DNA of 64,000 nucleotides from Oryza sativa Japonica Group. Lineage: Eukaryota; Streptophyta; Magnoliopsida; Poales; Poaceae. The translations under genes and the position numbers were made by a program. Shown here in pieces: positions 48,822-59,755 of the stretch. A model generated the notes under the pieces. The model had not been told where the DNA came from and ran no database searches. It was given only the letters and a program-made list of their open reading frames with translations. The first letter of the stretch is position 1, and every line of letters starts with the position of its first letter. The stretch lies in assembly GCF_034140825.1 (NCBI RefSeq), contig NC_089037.1:32790001-32854000 (forward strand). Direction: 5' to 3'.

Positions 48822-50290
48822 GCTGCTGCCCGCCGGTCGTGCTCGCGACGGTGTTCATCGCCATTAATGGTCTTCTCTGGAGGTCTAGTAGCCATTCAAA
48901 CTTTGGGATTTTGCGTTTGTAAATATGATTTTTGTTGAGAATTCGTGAGTCGTAATTGCTATTTTTGCTGCTGCAAAACAGGGGCAAATGCAAGAAACTG
49001 AATAGTATTTTCGGAATTGCTATATGTCACGCAAAAGTTAGCTTAACTTAGTTTTTTTTTCCCTTTTAGCGTATGGTTTAATAATTCACCTGTCACGTTA
49101 CGCACTCATCTATCCAAATCCCCCACGTAAGCATACACCAGTTCGTTAAACAAAAAACAGCGCCACCAGCTTGGTATGGCCACGTCTGAATTGAAAGCAG
49201 GACTGCAGCTTGCCAATTGAGTACGCCTAATCCAATTAAGTGCCAAATTGTAGAAAATTAACGGCCAAACTGTAGCTAAATTTATGTAGCACAGTGGAGC
49301 AGTGGACTTCATTCTGGAATGCACCTATCATTAGTCAAAGTACACTAGTTCGGCTTCATCATTAGTCAACGGCAACATCTAAATATGAGCCAAACGTCGG
49401 CTGCCCAATGGCTCATTTGAAACATAGGGGGTGGATTTTAGAAATACGTAAATAGGAAAATTTGTAGAAGTGAGATGTCAAATAAATCCGGCAGACATAG
49501 AAAAGACAGAAATTTACAAAGTGTTTGGATAGCTGATAAGGACAATAACATAGGATTTTTATAGGTTTTAGAGAGAGAAGAGAGACAGAGCATTGGACTT
49601 CTCGAAGAAAAAAAAGTTTGGAGCTCCTATTCAAAATTCCCTATGGAATTGGAGTATAGGATTGCAATCCAAATGAATTTTCCTATGTTCAATCCTATAT
49701 TCCAAATAACCTAGCAAGGAAATTTTCCATACGATTTAAATCATTTGAAATCATCAATCAATAACTCCCCTAACCCCACCGTTTTTCTCCTTTTTTTTGA
49801 ATTATTTTTAGGCTCCTTGTTTAATTTAGACGTTGTCTTTTACTGTTTTGGGCTCCTCATGCAGATTAGCTTGACTGCTAATAAGCAGTTTTCGGTTAGT
49901 GTACTGTTCAAAGATTACTAAGCTTTGCCTTGTGTCCGGTACCATCAACCGGGTGTTGGATGTTTATGCCGTGCATGCAGGGCACGTATGCTCTATGCGT
50001 TTTTTCAAAAAAACTCTCAATCCTCTAGGAAACAACGAAGCAGTCCTCCTGGAGATTCATCCTTATTCTAATTTTTACTAAAAAAGCCTTACCTTTATAT
50101 GAAATACAATGTGAAGAAGAGAAAATTCGGATTTTAGGGACAGCGCTGTAATCCCAAAAAGTACGAGGGCATTCTAAAAAAACAGATCCTAATCCAATCC
50201 CTCCTCTTTCTCTGCTGCCAACCCATCCCCAACACGCAACATCTCTCTGCCCAATCCTCCTCCCGGCCAATCCGCCATCCCCATCCCCGG
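48822..50290. other. 3' region and spacer
   Basis: Short AT-rich repeats around 49440-49750 (phrases such as AGGATTGCAATCC) look like worn transposon sequence without clear ends. No gene. Confidence 0.4.
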
Positions 50291-51164
50291 CCAATCCATG
50301 CGGCCTCCTCCTCCCGGCCGGGGGCAAGGACGGCGCCGGCGTTTACAAAGACGACGGAGCAAGGGGACGACAACATTGCCGCCCTCCACCATGCCTCCTG
50401 TGCTGCCCTCCTCTACCATGATGGCCTCCTCGACCTTGTGGTTGCGTCCACGGGGGGAGGGAGGAGGCGGCACCCGCCCGAGCTGCCGCCGGTGCTCCCC
50501 TCCTCCTTCTCCATCCACTTGTGGTGACGGCGGCGGCGGGTGGAGGGACGCCCGCTGAATCCGCCACCGGTTCTCCTTCCCTCCTTGTTCTCCCTCCACT
50601 TAGGCCGGCGGCGGCGGTGGTGGCGGGGGGAGGGCAGATCCGGCGCCCGACGCCGGCGGATCCGCCGTCGTGCCCCCTCCCTTCCCTTGTGGCGGCAGTG
50701 GCGAGGGTACCTACGTTGGCGGCAGAGCCGGCTGCGCGTCTGCCGCCGATGCCCTTCCCTCATGGCGGCGTCGGACCGGCCGCCTGCGCAGGACTGCCGT
50801 ACGTCTTCCCCCGTCGCCGCGTTGCCTCTCCGTCCTCTCCTCCGCAGCTTCCCAACCGTTCCCCTCTCAACTCTCGACCTCTCCTCTCTACGTGGAACAC
50901 CATGACCGTCGCCGCCGAGGTCGACGCATCCCCTGACGGAGAGGAGAGGAGGAAGCAAGCTTGCAATCGCACAACCATCTATCGATTTCTCCCTTCCTTC
51001 TCTTTCTTCTTTCTTTCTTTCGTTTCCCCCTCTCACATGTCAGGTTATTTTTTCTCCTCATCCTCTCCGGATGATTTCACTTTTGCTCGAAATCTCTCAG
51101 GTTGTTGTTGTGTTGAAGGTGGCGAAGGGGGAAACTTTGGTGGTGGTGGTGGCCGGAGTGGAGG
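50291..51164. other. GC-rich segment upstream of the HD-ZIP III fragment
   Basis: Open in several frames on both strands (up to about 200-320 codons) with Pro/Arg/Gly-rich translation; not a recognisable protein. 50995-51030 is a T/C-rich leader-like stretch. It could include captured leader DNA of the homeobox gene. Confidence 0.45.
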
Positions 51165-51414
51165 ATGGCGGCAGCGGTGGCGATGCCCGATGCGGAGCGG
51201 CAGCGGCAGTGACGGCAGCGGGTACGACAAGGCCGGGATGGACTCCGGCAAGTACGTGCACTACACGCCGGGTCAGGTGGAGGCGCTGGAGCGGGTGTAC
51301 GCCGAGTGCCCCAAGCCCAGATTCTCTCGCCGCCAGCAGTTACTCTGCGAGTTATCCATCCTCGCCAACATCGAGCCCAAGCAGAAGATCAAGGTCTGGT
51401 TCCCAAAACAGAAG
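51165..51414 (+). pseudogene. Truncated first exon of an HD-ZIP III homeobox gene
   Basis: Starts ATGGCGGCAGCGGTGGCGATG (MAAAVAM, the usual HD-ZIP III start), but an added GATGCCC-type duplication shifts the frame. The following frame reads MRSGSGSDGSGYDKAGMDSG, then KYVHYTPGQVEALERVYAEC, then PKPRFSRRQQLL and ILANIEPKQKIKVWF. This is the N-terminus and most of the homeodomain of rice class III HD-ZIP proteins (OSHB/Oshox group). Changes include KQKIKVWF for KQIKVWF (an extra Lys) and PKQK for QNRR in the DNA-contact helix. It ends at a donor GAAG|GTGAGC, where HD-ZIP III genes have an intron. The leucine zipper, START and MEKHLA exons are absent downstream. A broken copy of a gene fragment including intron DNA, so not a processed retrocopy. 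Confidence 0.8.
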
Positions 51415-52790
51415 GTGAGCAAAAGCATGCAGGGATATACTATCAAACTGGTTTGCCTTTTGTGTGTCTGGCTGTGAAATGTTCTGGACAAATTGGTTGA
51501 CAATGGAGCAATAGCAATAGTAGTGTTCAATTGTTTGCCTTGGTTGTGCATACTCTGCTTCAACTATATTTAGGAATTGCAAGTCTATGTATTTATTTGT
51601 TTTGCTTCCTTTCTTGCATAATGGAACAACCTTTATATAATCAAGGAAGAATACTGTACTTACCAGAGTATGTGCCAGATTAAGCCATCCATTAATTAGA
51701 TGCTGAAGTAAACTATATGACTATATTGCGATGTATTCTAATTCCACTACTTACAAAACTGTAGGGTATAAGATTTGCTTATTTTTAGAAGATAGGCTAA
51801 ACGAGGGTCATTTAGGTCACATGGCCAAACTAAGACACATATACATAACGTATTATCATGCATCTGATAGTAATGCAAAACAATGCAGTACTATTTACTT
51901 TCACTGCAGGTATTTAGGCTCTATCTTTTATTTTTCTCAAGAGGCACTTAACATGATATACAAAATTTGAAGAGTTACATTTTTTAAAAAACTTCTATGA
52001 GTTCTGCCTAAATGATTGTTATCCATGGTGTGCCTAAATAATTGTTCGATCTAGAGGTGATCCAAAGATTCGTCTATATTAGACGTAACAATAATGCAGT
52101 GTTTTTTTTGTTTATTTTTTAGCCTACAAATGTTTGACAAGAAGAGGATGAAAGAGTGACATAGGCGAGCTCTGTAGCATATATAGAATGTTTGCTATCC
52201 ACTGGTACATCTTTAACCCGAGCCTACCTACTGTATAGATGTGTTTAGTACGTGCTTACTATGCTTAATTTTGGGGATAATATAGTACGACGTGTAAGAA
52301 AATTCAGAACTATGTTGTATGCTCTAGCTGAATTTGTTTACTTCCTACAAAAAAATGGATGAACTACTGATCCAGTTCATGTTGTGATCCTCCTCCAAGG
52401 AGTTTTTTTTTGTTTCTTTGCTATCTGAAAGATTCCTTTTTTTTTTTTGCTTTGTTGAAGTGGAAGGAGCTCATTGGTGTACCTTTGTTGAAATGGCTCC
52501 TTTGCATCCTCATTGTTTCACATGTCTGTTTCATTTCCGTTTTTAAGGGACTGGCCTTATTAAAGGTTGTTTAAAAGCTTGAACAAGACTTCTATTTGAT
52601 TGATCTTTAGTCCCTATTTTACCTACCAGGTGAATTGTCGCCTCGGGTAAGATATTGCTAACAGGGAATTAACTCTATTTCATTGCCTTGTAATTAACTT
52701 GTTATACTAAATCAGAAGATTCTCCGGAGGAGGGGATCAGGGGGAGAAGAAACCAAAGAAATGGCAGCAACCCTCTTTTTTCCGGAGGCG
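51415..52790. other. Spacer, perhaps partly intron of the parent homeobox gene
   Basis: AT-rich, no coding frame. If the duplicated segment includes intron 1 of an HD-ZIP III gene it would lie here, but I cannot identify its end. Confidence 0.35.
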
Positions 52791-52794
52791 ATAC

Positions 52795-52912
52795 ATTGAT
52801 ACTACTTCGATAGTAGTAGCAGTAGTAGTCGTCGTCTATATGGATATAGAACGCTACAGAGTTCACTACTGCTTTAGCTATTGATACTACTTCAATAGTA
52901 GTAGCAGTAGTA
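52795..52912. repeat. Pair of 33-bp direct repeats, 85 bp apart
   Basis: ATTGATACTACTTCGATAGT, then AGTAGCAGTAGTA, at 52795, and the same with CAATAG for CGATAG at 52880. Each unit holds ACTAC-TTC-GATAGTAGT, partly self-complementary. Confidence 0.8.
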
Positions 52913-52919
52913 ATATTTT

Positions 52920-54466
52920 GGAACTAAACACGGTCATATATATAAGCAACTGCAACGAGGCTATAGGGTCGTAAACAATTCACTGACACGTACCGGGCCT
53001 CTCCATGTTTCATGAGACACACGTCATACATGTAGCATGAATTATGACGGTAACAGTACACTATTCACTATTTATATAATCTTGGTGGGCCACAGAAGCC
53101 GGTGGAGAGTGTCAAAGTTTACAAGAAGACTCATCTCCCAGCTAAGGAAGCATATTTTCTGCATCAAATCCTCTTTTTATGCAAGCAAATTAGGCATTAA
53201 TAAGTATGTTGTTGATTATATGATAAACAACTTATACTATGAACAAATAAAATGCATCCGTATAAGCCGACTCTGTTTACTTGCAACCTGTACACTAACC
53301 ATTTTAACTGTGCGTTTTTTTAATCCATGTAAACAATTTGCATGCTCGCCAAGTGTTGCATTCTCTGTTTTACAGACATGCTACCTGCCCTTGCAACTGT
53401 TTAGTGAAGAATTTTAGATATCTACTCGGCTAATTCCACACGAAACACACCTTCCTCTTCATTATATCATCTCCACTCATTGACATACGTATCTAAACCC
53501 GGAAAGGCAAAGTTAACTTAAGCGTAAAGCCCAGAACTAATAGCCCACCGATAAAATAACTTTTCAACACGTACATAGGCTGGTGAATTGTACTCTTCAC
53601 AGGCTGAGCTGAACCTTAGGTTGGCTCTAAGTTTGTCTCTATTAGCATCATGGATAAATGCACAAACCATTAGACAAATATTAATTACTCGTTGCAATTT
53701 TATTTAATATACGTTCTGCATAATAAACCTATTGGTTCTCGTTATCAAACCCATTTACAACTAAACTCTGCTTTTTTGACCAATCTCTGTTGTCCTTACA
53801 TCACATGTTACCATTTGCTTTTTCAAACTGCCCCATTTTCACCTGCCCTTACTTCATAAAAAAAATCTTTCCCAATTTCTGTTAAACAAAAAAGCCCCAT
53901 ATCATACTGTGTTGTTCAATCAAATTAATATACATATAATATACCATAGCGTAAGGTCTAACTGAACTTGATTACGTACACTTCTACCTACGCAAGTGTT
54001 AGCGTGCGCGGCGTGGCGCCGCGCTCGCATTTCTAGTTTATAAAACAACTCTCCATTCCAAAGGCGCCCTAATTGGACCGCCACATATGTTTTAATCGCG
54101 TCTAGCCCACTGAATGTAGTCCTCAAGTATGCTAGGAATAGGTTCACTTTATGTCCACCTTAAAATCATTCGAACTGATGTGTCTCTCAACTTGTAAACT
54201 GGTGTGTCTGAGGTCCAGGAGCAGTATAGGGGCAATATAGTATCCGGTTTTGACTAACGTGACAAATTAATTAATCCCCGCACCAAATCCGCAGCCTCGG
54301 TATTTGCAACATTGCCCTACACCTCCACGTCGCCCTACAAGTTGAGAGAGATAGAGAGATGGGGCAAGACAGGGGAGAGAGGGAGAGAGGAGTAATAAGA
54401 CTAGGTCTCTGACATGTGGGTCCCACATAGACCCCACACTGACTCAGCTAACCTGATCATAGTCAA
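52920..54466. other. Spacer with no recognised gene
   Basis: AT-rich, no gene or clearly bounded repeat seen. Confidence 0.4.
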
Positions 54467-55546
54467 CTAGCATGGTGACCCGCGCAGATTGCGCGGCTAG
54501 CATCATTATATTTTATCTCATATAATAGCATATATGTTTTCTCATTATATTATTCAAATATATTAAAATGACAATATAATTTTAAATTTTGCAATAACTT
54601 TACAAAACTACTAATGTGCAATATTCATATTATATTTTATATACGTGTTAGTTATTAATTATTTTTAATATCAAATTTTAGTTATTTTTAAATTATATAT
54701 ATTCCTATATGGACTCTAGACTCGTCTTTTAATATATTTTTTTAATTCCGAATTTTCTGTAAATTGTATTTCTATATAGACTCTATGCTCTTCTTCCAAT
54801 ATTATTTATTTTTATTTTTGAATTTTTATTATTTCTAATTGTATTTCAACGTGGGCTCTACTCATCTTTCAATATTCTTTAATTTTTAATTTCGAATTTC
54901 AGTTACTTCTAAATTGTATTCCTATATTGACTTTAAACTCTTATTCCCATGTTTTTCTTAATTTTGAATTTTAGTTATTTGTAAATTATATTTTTATACG
55001 GACTCTAAACTCTACTTTTAATTTTATTATGTTTATTCCAAATTTTAGTTAGTTTTAAATTCCAATATGGACTCTATACTCTACTTCCAATATTCCTTAT
55101 TTTTTAATTTCGAATTTTTTTTCTTAATTGTATTTCTATATGGAATCTATAATCTACTTCAAATATTCCTTATTTTTAATTTTAAATTTCTATTATTTCC
55201 TAATTGTATTTATATATGGACTCTATACTCTACTTCTAATATCCCTTATTTTTAATTTCAAATTTCAGTTATTTTCTAATTGTATTTCTATATGGACTAT
55301 ATACTCTACTTCTAGTATTCCTTTTTTTTAATTCCGAATTTCAACTATTTCTAAATTGTATTTCTATATGGACTCTAGTCTCCTCTTCTAATATTCCTTA
55401 TTTTTTAATTACGAATTTCAACTATTTCTAAATTGTATTTCTATATGCACTCTGCCTTTTCTTTTTCTCCGATTAATGTGAGAATTTCTAGGCCATGAGA
55501 GCGAACGTGGAGGCTCTTTTTTCTATTTCTTTAATAATATAATAGA
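54467..55546 (-). mobile_element. Non-autonomous Helitron, copy B (1080 bp)
   Basis: Minus strand: starts TCTATTATATTATTAAAG after A, ends with hairpin CCGCGCA-ATC-TGCGCGG, GTCACCATG and CTAG followed by T. Its interior carries the same TTCTATATGGACTCTA-type phrase repeated about nine times as copy A, with a slightly different number of units. No coding capacity. Same orientation as the other two Helitrons in the window. Confidence 0.87.
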
Positions 55547-56200
55547 TTCTTCATGTCAGCGAAAACCGAACACAATACTGTTTTAGGACCTAAGGACCCT
55601 AAGGTGCTTTGGTTTTGCAAGTCGAGGAACACGTATCTAGTATTGCGATTCAGGGATGTGATTAAAACTCGAGATAAGGGATTGAAAGTGAACTAAGTAT
55701 GGTACAATCGACGGTTCAGACCCAATAAACATGTGTGCTACAGCCTACAACACCGTTTAGACCCAACAAACATGGGCTGCATTCAACTTCCGGCCCATCT
55801 TAGGATAGGCCGCACGTAGCCGACTATACCTTTCCGGGCCTACTAAACACAGACCGCACGTATGCTACAATCAGCCCATCTTAATTTGGTACGCACGTGG
55901 GCTATGATCCAGTTCCGGCCTGTTTTAATATAGGCCTCACGTGGGCTACAAATCCCGTTCGGATTACGCGAGATTTCTTCGTGCGGACCACAAACTCAAC
56001 CAACTCCGTGTAGGCCCCACAATTCCCCATCGCCATTATCCGCCGGTCGCTCGCCGGAGTCCCCACGAAAAACACGCGAAGGGAAAAAAAAAGGGCCAAA
56101 AAAAAAAGAAAAAAAAACAGAGAGAGGGAGACCGGCACGGTACGCGCACCGCACCACACGAACCAATCCGAAACCCTAGCTCCGGCGAGCCGCCGCCGCC
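55547..56200. other. Promoter region of the gene at 56201
   Basis: CGGCCCATCTTA and GGCCTACTAAACA-like GGCC/GGCCCA words recur about four times at 55790-55930 (AGCCCA/TGGGCT and GCCCAT elements are common in plant housekeeping promoters). Purine-rich leader at 56080-56130. No TATA seen. Confidence 0.45.
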
Positions 56201-57304
56201 ATGGACAGCCGCCTCGTGGCCTTCTCCCACCGCCGCCGGCGCTGGATCCTCCTCGCGGCGGGCGGGGCGGCGGCGGTGTTCGGGGCGTACAAGATCTACC
56301 ACCACCCGGCCGTGGCGGCCCGCCGCCGCCGCCTCGCGCGGCTGGCCGGCGCGGTCGCGGCCTTCCTCGACGCCGCCGCGGCCTCCGCCGACGCGGCGGC
56401 CCTGGTGGCCTCCGACCTCTCCGACTTCGTCCGCTCCGGCTCGGACGAGCTCCCCCGCAGCGTCACGCAGCTGGCCAAGCTCGCCGCGTCCCCCGAGGTC
56501 TCCGCGACCGTCTCCGCGATCTCGGAGGCCATCACCGCCGGGATACTCCGCGGAGTCGGATCCGACTCCGGGCCCGGCTCCGGCGGTGGCGTGGCCCTCT
56601 CCGATCGCCTCGTCGACAGGCTCTTCTCGGAGTCCGGGGAGCGCCTTGCGGCTGCCATCGCCGGGAGCTTCGCCCGCCATCTCGTAGCTGCTATCTACTC
56701 CGCCTCTTCGACTCCCGGGGAGACCTCCTCGCCGATGAAGTGGGTCAACTTGATTGCCACTGGAAAGGGCCAGAAGGCGATTAGTAATTGGGTTGAGGTG
56801 TTCGTGAGCACAGCCGTGGGGGTGTTCGTTGACAAGACAATCCACATCAATACCTATGATCAGCTATTCCAAGGCCTTACCAATGCAAGCCATGATGCTA
56901 AGGTTAAAGAATTGCTTGTTTCGGTATGCAACGGGGCAGTGGAGACTATGGTGAAGGCCACTCACCATGTTATGTCCAATGCCAATTATAAATCGGTTGG
57001 CAGTGGCAGCAATGGTGCTGGGGAAGGGTGGGTCGAGACAGTGTCGAGCACATTGGCAGTTCCAAGCAACAGGAAGTTTGTGCTTGATGTTACTGGTAGA
57101 GTTACATTTGAGACAGTGAGGTCGTTCCTTGAGTTCGCACTGTGGAAAATGCACGCTGGGGCGAAGAAGGGTGGCAACACAGTGATGGATAGCGGACTGC
57201 GCGCGATGCAATACATGACTGATAAGTCTATGGTTATCGCCACAATATGCATTACACTTTGTTTGCATGTTTTGAATGGCACTCGGCTCCTGGTAACAGC
57301 TTGA
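56201..57304 (+). CDS. Membrane protein of unknown function, 367 aa
   Basis: Single exon, start in strong context (GCCGCCGCCATGGAC). MDSRLVAFSHRRRR is followed by a membrane helix (about 15-33, WILLAAGGAAAVFGAYKIY) with a basic N-side. The middle is soluble and rich in Ala/Ser/Val, with VASDLSDFVRSGSDELPRSV (about 69-88), KWVNLIATGKGQKAISNWVE, and AVPSNRKFVLDVTGRVTFET. A second hydrophobic helix lies near the C-terminus (about 343-362, SMVIATICITLCLHVLNGTR). The first 500 bp are over 70 percent GC and the rest about 48 percent, the usual 5'-to-3' gradient of grass genes. I recognise it as a conserved plant type but do not know its function. Location in an organelle or ER membrane is inferred. 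Confidence 0.82.
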   Translation: MDSRLVAFSHRRRRWILLAAGGAAAVFGAYKIYHHPAVAARRRRLARLAGAVAAFLDAAAASADAAALVASDLSDFVRSGSDELPRSVTQLAKLAASPEVSATVSAISEAITAGILRGVGSDSGPGSGGGVALSDRLVDRLFSESGERLAAAIAGSFARHLVAAIYSASSTPGETSSPMKWVNLIATGKGQKAISNWVEVFVSTAVGVFVDKTIHINTYDQLFQGLTNASHDAKVKELLVSVCNGAVETMVKATHHVMSNANYKSVGSGSNGAGEGWVETVSSTLAVPSNRKFVLDVTGRVTFETVRSFLEFALWKMHAGAKKGGNTVMDSGLRAMQYMTDKSMVIATICITLCLHVLNGTRLLVTA

Positions 57305-57441
57305 TGATGTGTTCAAGATCAACACGGGTGTATTTGGATTGCATTGTTGGTACATGACTTGTAGGAAAATTTATACTGAAACTGTAAATTCATCTAGAAA
57401 AGAAGAGCTGAAATGACGTAAATGATTTCGTGTTGTGTTTG

Positions 57442-57614
57442 AGATTGTTATTCAAAACTGCTGTGCCGGGATTGTTGATTTGTTGTGCCCTTGGGGAAGT
57501 GTATACACGGGAACTTTTATAGTGTCATGTGTTTAGATTGTTATTCAAAATTGCTGTGCCGGGATTGTTGATTTGTTGTGCCCTTGGGGAAATGTATACA
57601 CGGGATTTATTGAT
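57442..57614. repeat. 93-bp tandem duplication in the 3' region of the gene at 56201
   Basis: AGATTGTTATTCAAAACTGC at 57442 recurs at 57535 with one difference, and the similarity continues through GTGCCGGGATTGTTGATTTG to GTATACACGGGA. Confidence 0.9.
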
Positions 57615-58859
57615 AAAGGAGATGTGATTTGCATTTTGAATGAACTAGTGTCATTGTTACATCGCTGATATCATCAGGCAATTTTTATCAGTTTAAGATT
57701 GATTATGCCCATTACTAAGCTTTCTGGTGATCCGGTTGCTCCACCAATTTGCGTAGTTATGTATTTCGTTCTTGTTACCAAAATTCTACTTCCACCAAAT
57801 TGTTTGTTATGTTGCAGCATCTTTTTTAGCCTTGTATTGTCCAGCTGAACTCAACTTTCTCATGTGAAGTATCAAGTATCTAAAGTTTCGGTTTATTGTT
57901 CTGAACCAGTTTAGACTAGTCCTGAGTAAAGAATTAGCAATTTGCTATCCATCTTGAGTATCATAAAAATTTTAGCAGGTCATACCTAGTGTATATTATC
58001 TATTGATGAGATCTCACAATCAGTGCTCTGTAGTGACCTTTATTCTTTGTTCTTGGTCCAAAAGATAAGACTAGTATACCAGAGCTTAGTTCATCCTATC
58101 CCCATGTGATGCATCTTGGTATTAGGTTCAGCTGGCAGTAATAATTCTCAAGTGGTTTTTGACACCGTGGTAGATTCAGTTCCTTTTAATTCCTTTTGGA
58201 CATATGGACTGAAAGGTCAGAAAGAGGAGGAAAGTAACTTTTCATTATCCATTGTGGATTTGTGGTTGGCGGAGGCCGTTTTATACAATTTTCAGTGTTT
58301 GTGTGTTTGTCTTACCAAAGTCATACAAATGCCTTTTCTTGTTTTCTCTGCAAAATCTGACATATCCAGTTTTACACTTTAGTAATTGGAATGGCCGCAA
58401 TATGAGGTTCAAGTCTTCAAGAAGACTTGCCCAACGATGTCATCTGCACCATGTTTATCATGTACAAATTGTGCATTTCATAGGGCTAAACTAAGCTATT
58501 GCCGGACCACATTACAAAACCAGTTTGTCACAGAGAAGTCCAAATGTCCAATTGGCTAGAGATGCAAACTTCTGGTAACAGTTGTTCTCTGAAGACGTGA
58601 ATAACTTGTATTGTCTGTCTCTGCTACCTTCAGCAATTTCTTTTTTAAGATACTTCAGCAATTTTGCAACGAAACGGCACATGTTTATTGCTTTCTGCTT
58701 GCTCGTATGCTCTCTTTACTAGCAATGTTTCTTCATTAACCGTTTGCGCACTTCCAGCGTTCTATACTTCTATTGCAGTGCTCTGTTGTGCAATGGATTT
58801 CCTGGCAGTTCATATCTGATATCTTGGCAGTCAGAAACTCCTCTCATCGTCCACTAGCT
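57615..58859. other. Spacer with no recognised gene
   Basis: AT-rich, T-rich; short frames only. Confidence 0.4.
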
Positions 58860-59050
58860 TATCAGCTACAAGCCTACAACCAAAATTTTAATTTTAAAAA
58901 TTAATTTTAGAGTTGTTTTCTTTTCTCGTCATAACATATTTTCCAGCATTAGCTTTCGAACCGCTACTAACAACAATATAAAAGTTTTACTAAACTATTT
59001 GGGTTCCTCGTTCATTTTCCTAATAGCTTATCAGTCGTAGCTTCAAACTG
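58860..59050 (+). repeat. Dispersed AT-rich repeat (copy 2 of 4), worn
   Basis: AGCTTATCAGCTACAAGCCT, then AACCAAAATTTTAATTTTA, then TCATAACATATTTTCCAGC, and ATAGCTTATCAG at the far end; inverted ends AGCTTATCAGC and TAGCTTATCAG are not well paired. Same general layout as 59555-59755. Confidence 0.55.
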
Positions 59051-59554
59051 AAAAAACACCCTCCTAAAACCGTGCTGGTGGTTTAACATCATACAAGATC
59101 CCAACAGTGTGAAATGCAAACCTCTGTCTGCTTTTTACCACTCGGTGTGTACAGTGCCATACGCGGGCACACGAAAAACATTCAGAAAAGGCGACAGGTT
59201 CTTTCTTTGCGGTTGCAGGAAAAGAGGCCACAACTACTTGCACAAGGGAAGCGAAGAAGGACAGGCGAATACCAGAAGCAAAGGTTTGCACATAAAGCCA
59301 GGCCCCAATTTGTAGCAGATGGGCCAAGTTTTCACCGTGTTTTTCACCTCTTTTCAGCTGGGGGACACGGGCAAGGCAAACAAAGCAAATGGACCATTTT
59401 CCCCATGGCCCAGGCTTCAGTCCAGTGCACTCCAGGGCTCTAGGCCATCCGTTTTGAGATATTTTCAGGCCTGAATTTTCCCTCTCAAAAACCAGAAACA
59501 CCCAGATGGACACACCCCGGCACAGTACTCTCACCGACGAAAGGACTGTCTTTT
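59051..59554. other. Spacer with no recognised gene
   Basis: Frames at 59064-59534 on both strands do not match a known protein. Confidence 0.4.
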
Positions 59555-59755
59555 CCCTTATACTTATCAGCCAAAATTTAAATTTTCAACTTTAAATTTA
59601 AATCTGATTTTGAGGTTTTTTCATCGAAATTTATTTTTCAACCTTTACTTGTAAGTCGCTAACAACACGTATATAAATGTTTTATTCAGAAATTATTTTT
59701 CGTTTGCAAATATACCGTTTTGCTTATTCCGCGAATAAGCCAAACGATGGCTCCG
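59555..59755 (+). repeat. Dispersed AT-rich repeat (copy 3 of 4)
   Basis: CTTATACTTATCAGCCAAAA, then TTTAAATTTTCAACTTTAAA, CTGATTTTGAGG, TCATCGAAATTTATTTTTCA, ending near CGAATAAGCCAAACGATGG. This is the best kept copy; a partial inverted end GGCTTATTC/ACTTATCAGCC suggests a MITE. Confidence 0.65.

Noticed and set aside
50521-51477. 318-codon frame ending in a homeodomain-like sequence
   Set aside because: Only the last third is homeobox-derived; the upstream part is repeat-like and not part of any HD-ZIP III protein, which starts at MAAAVAM. Treated as a pseudogene fragment instead.
56036-56845. 269-codon minus-strand frame
   Set aside because: Shadow of the GC-rich start of the gene at 56201.
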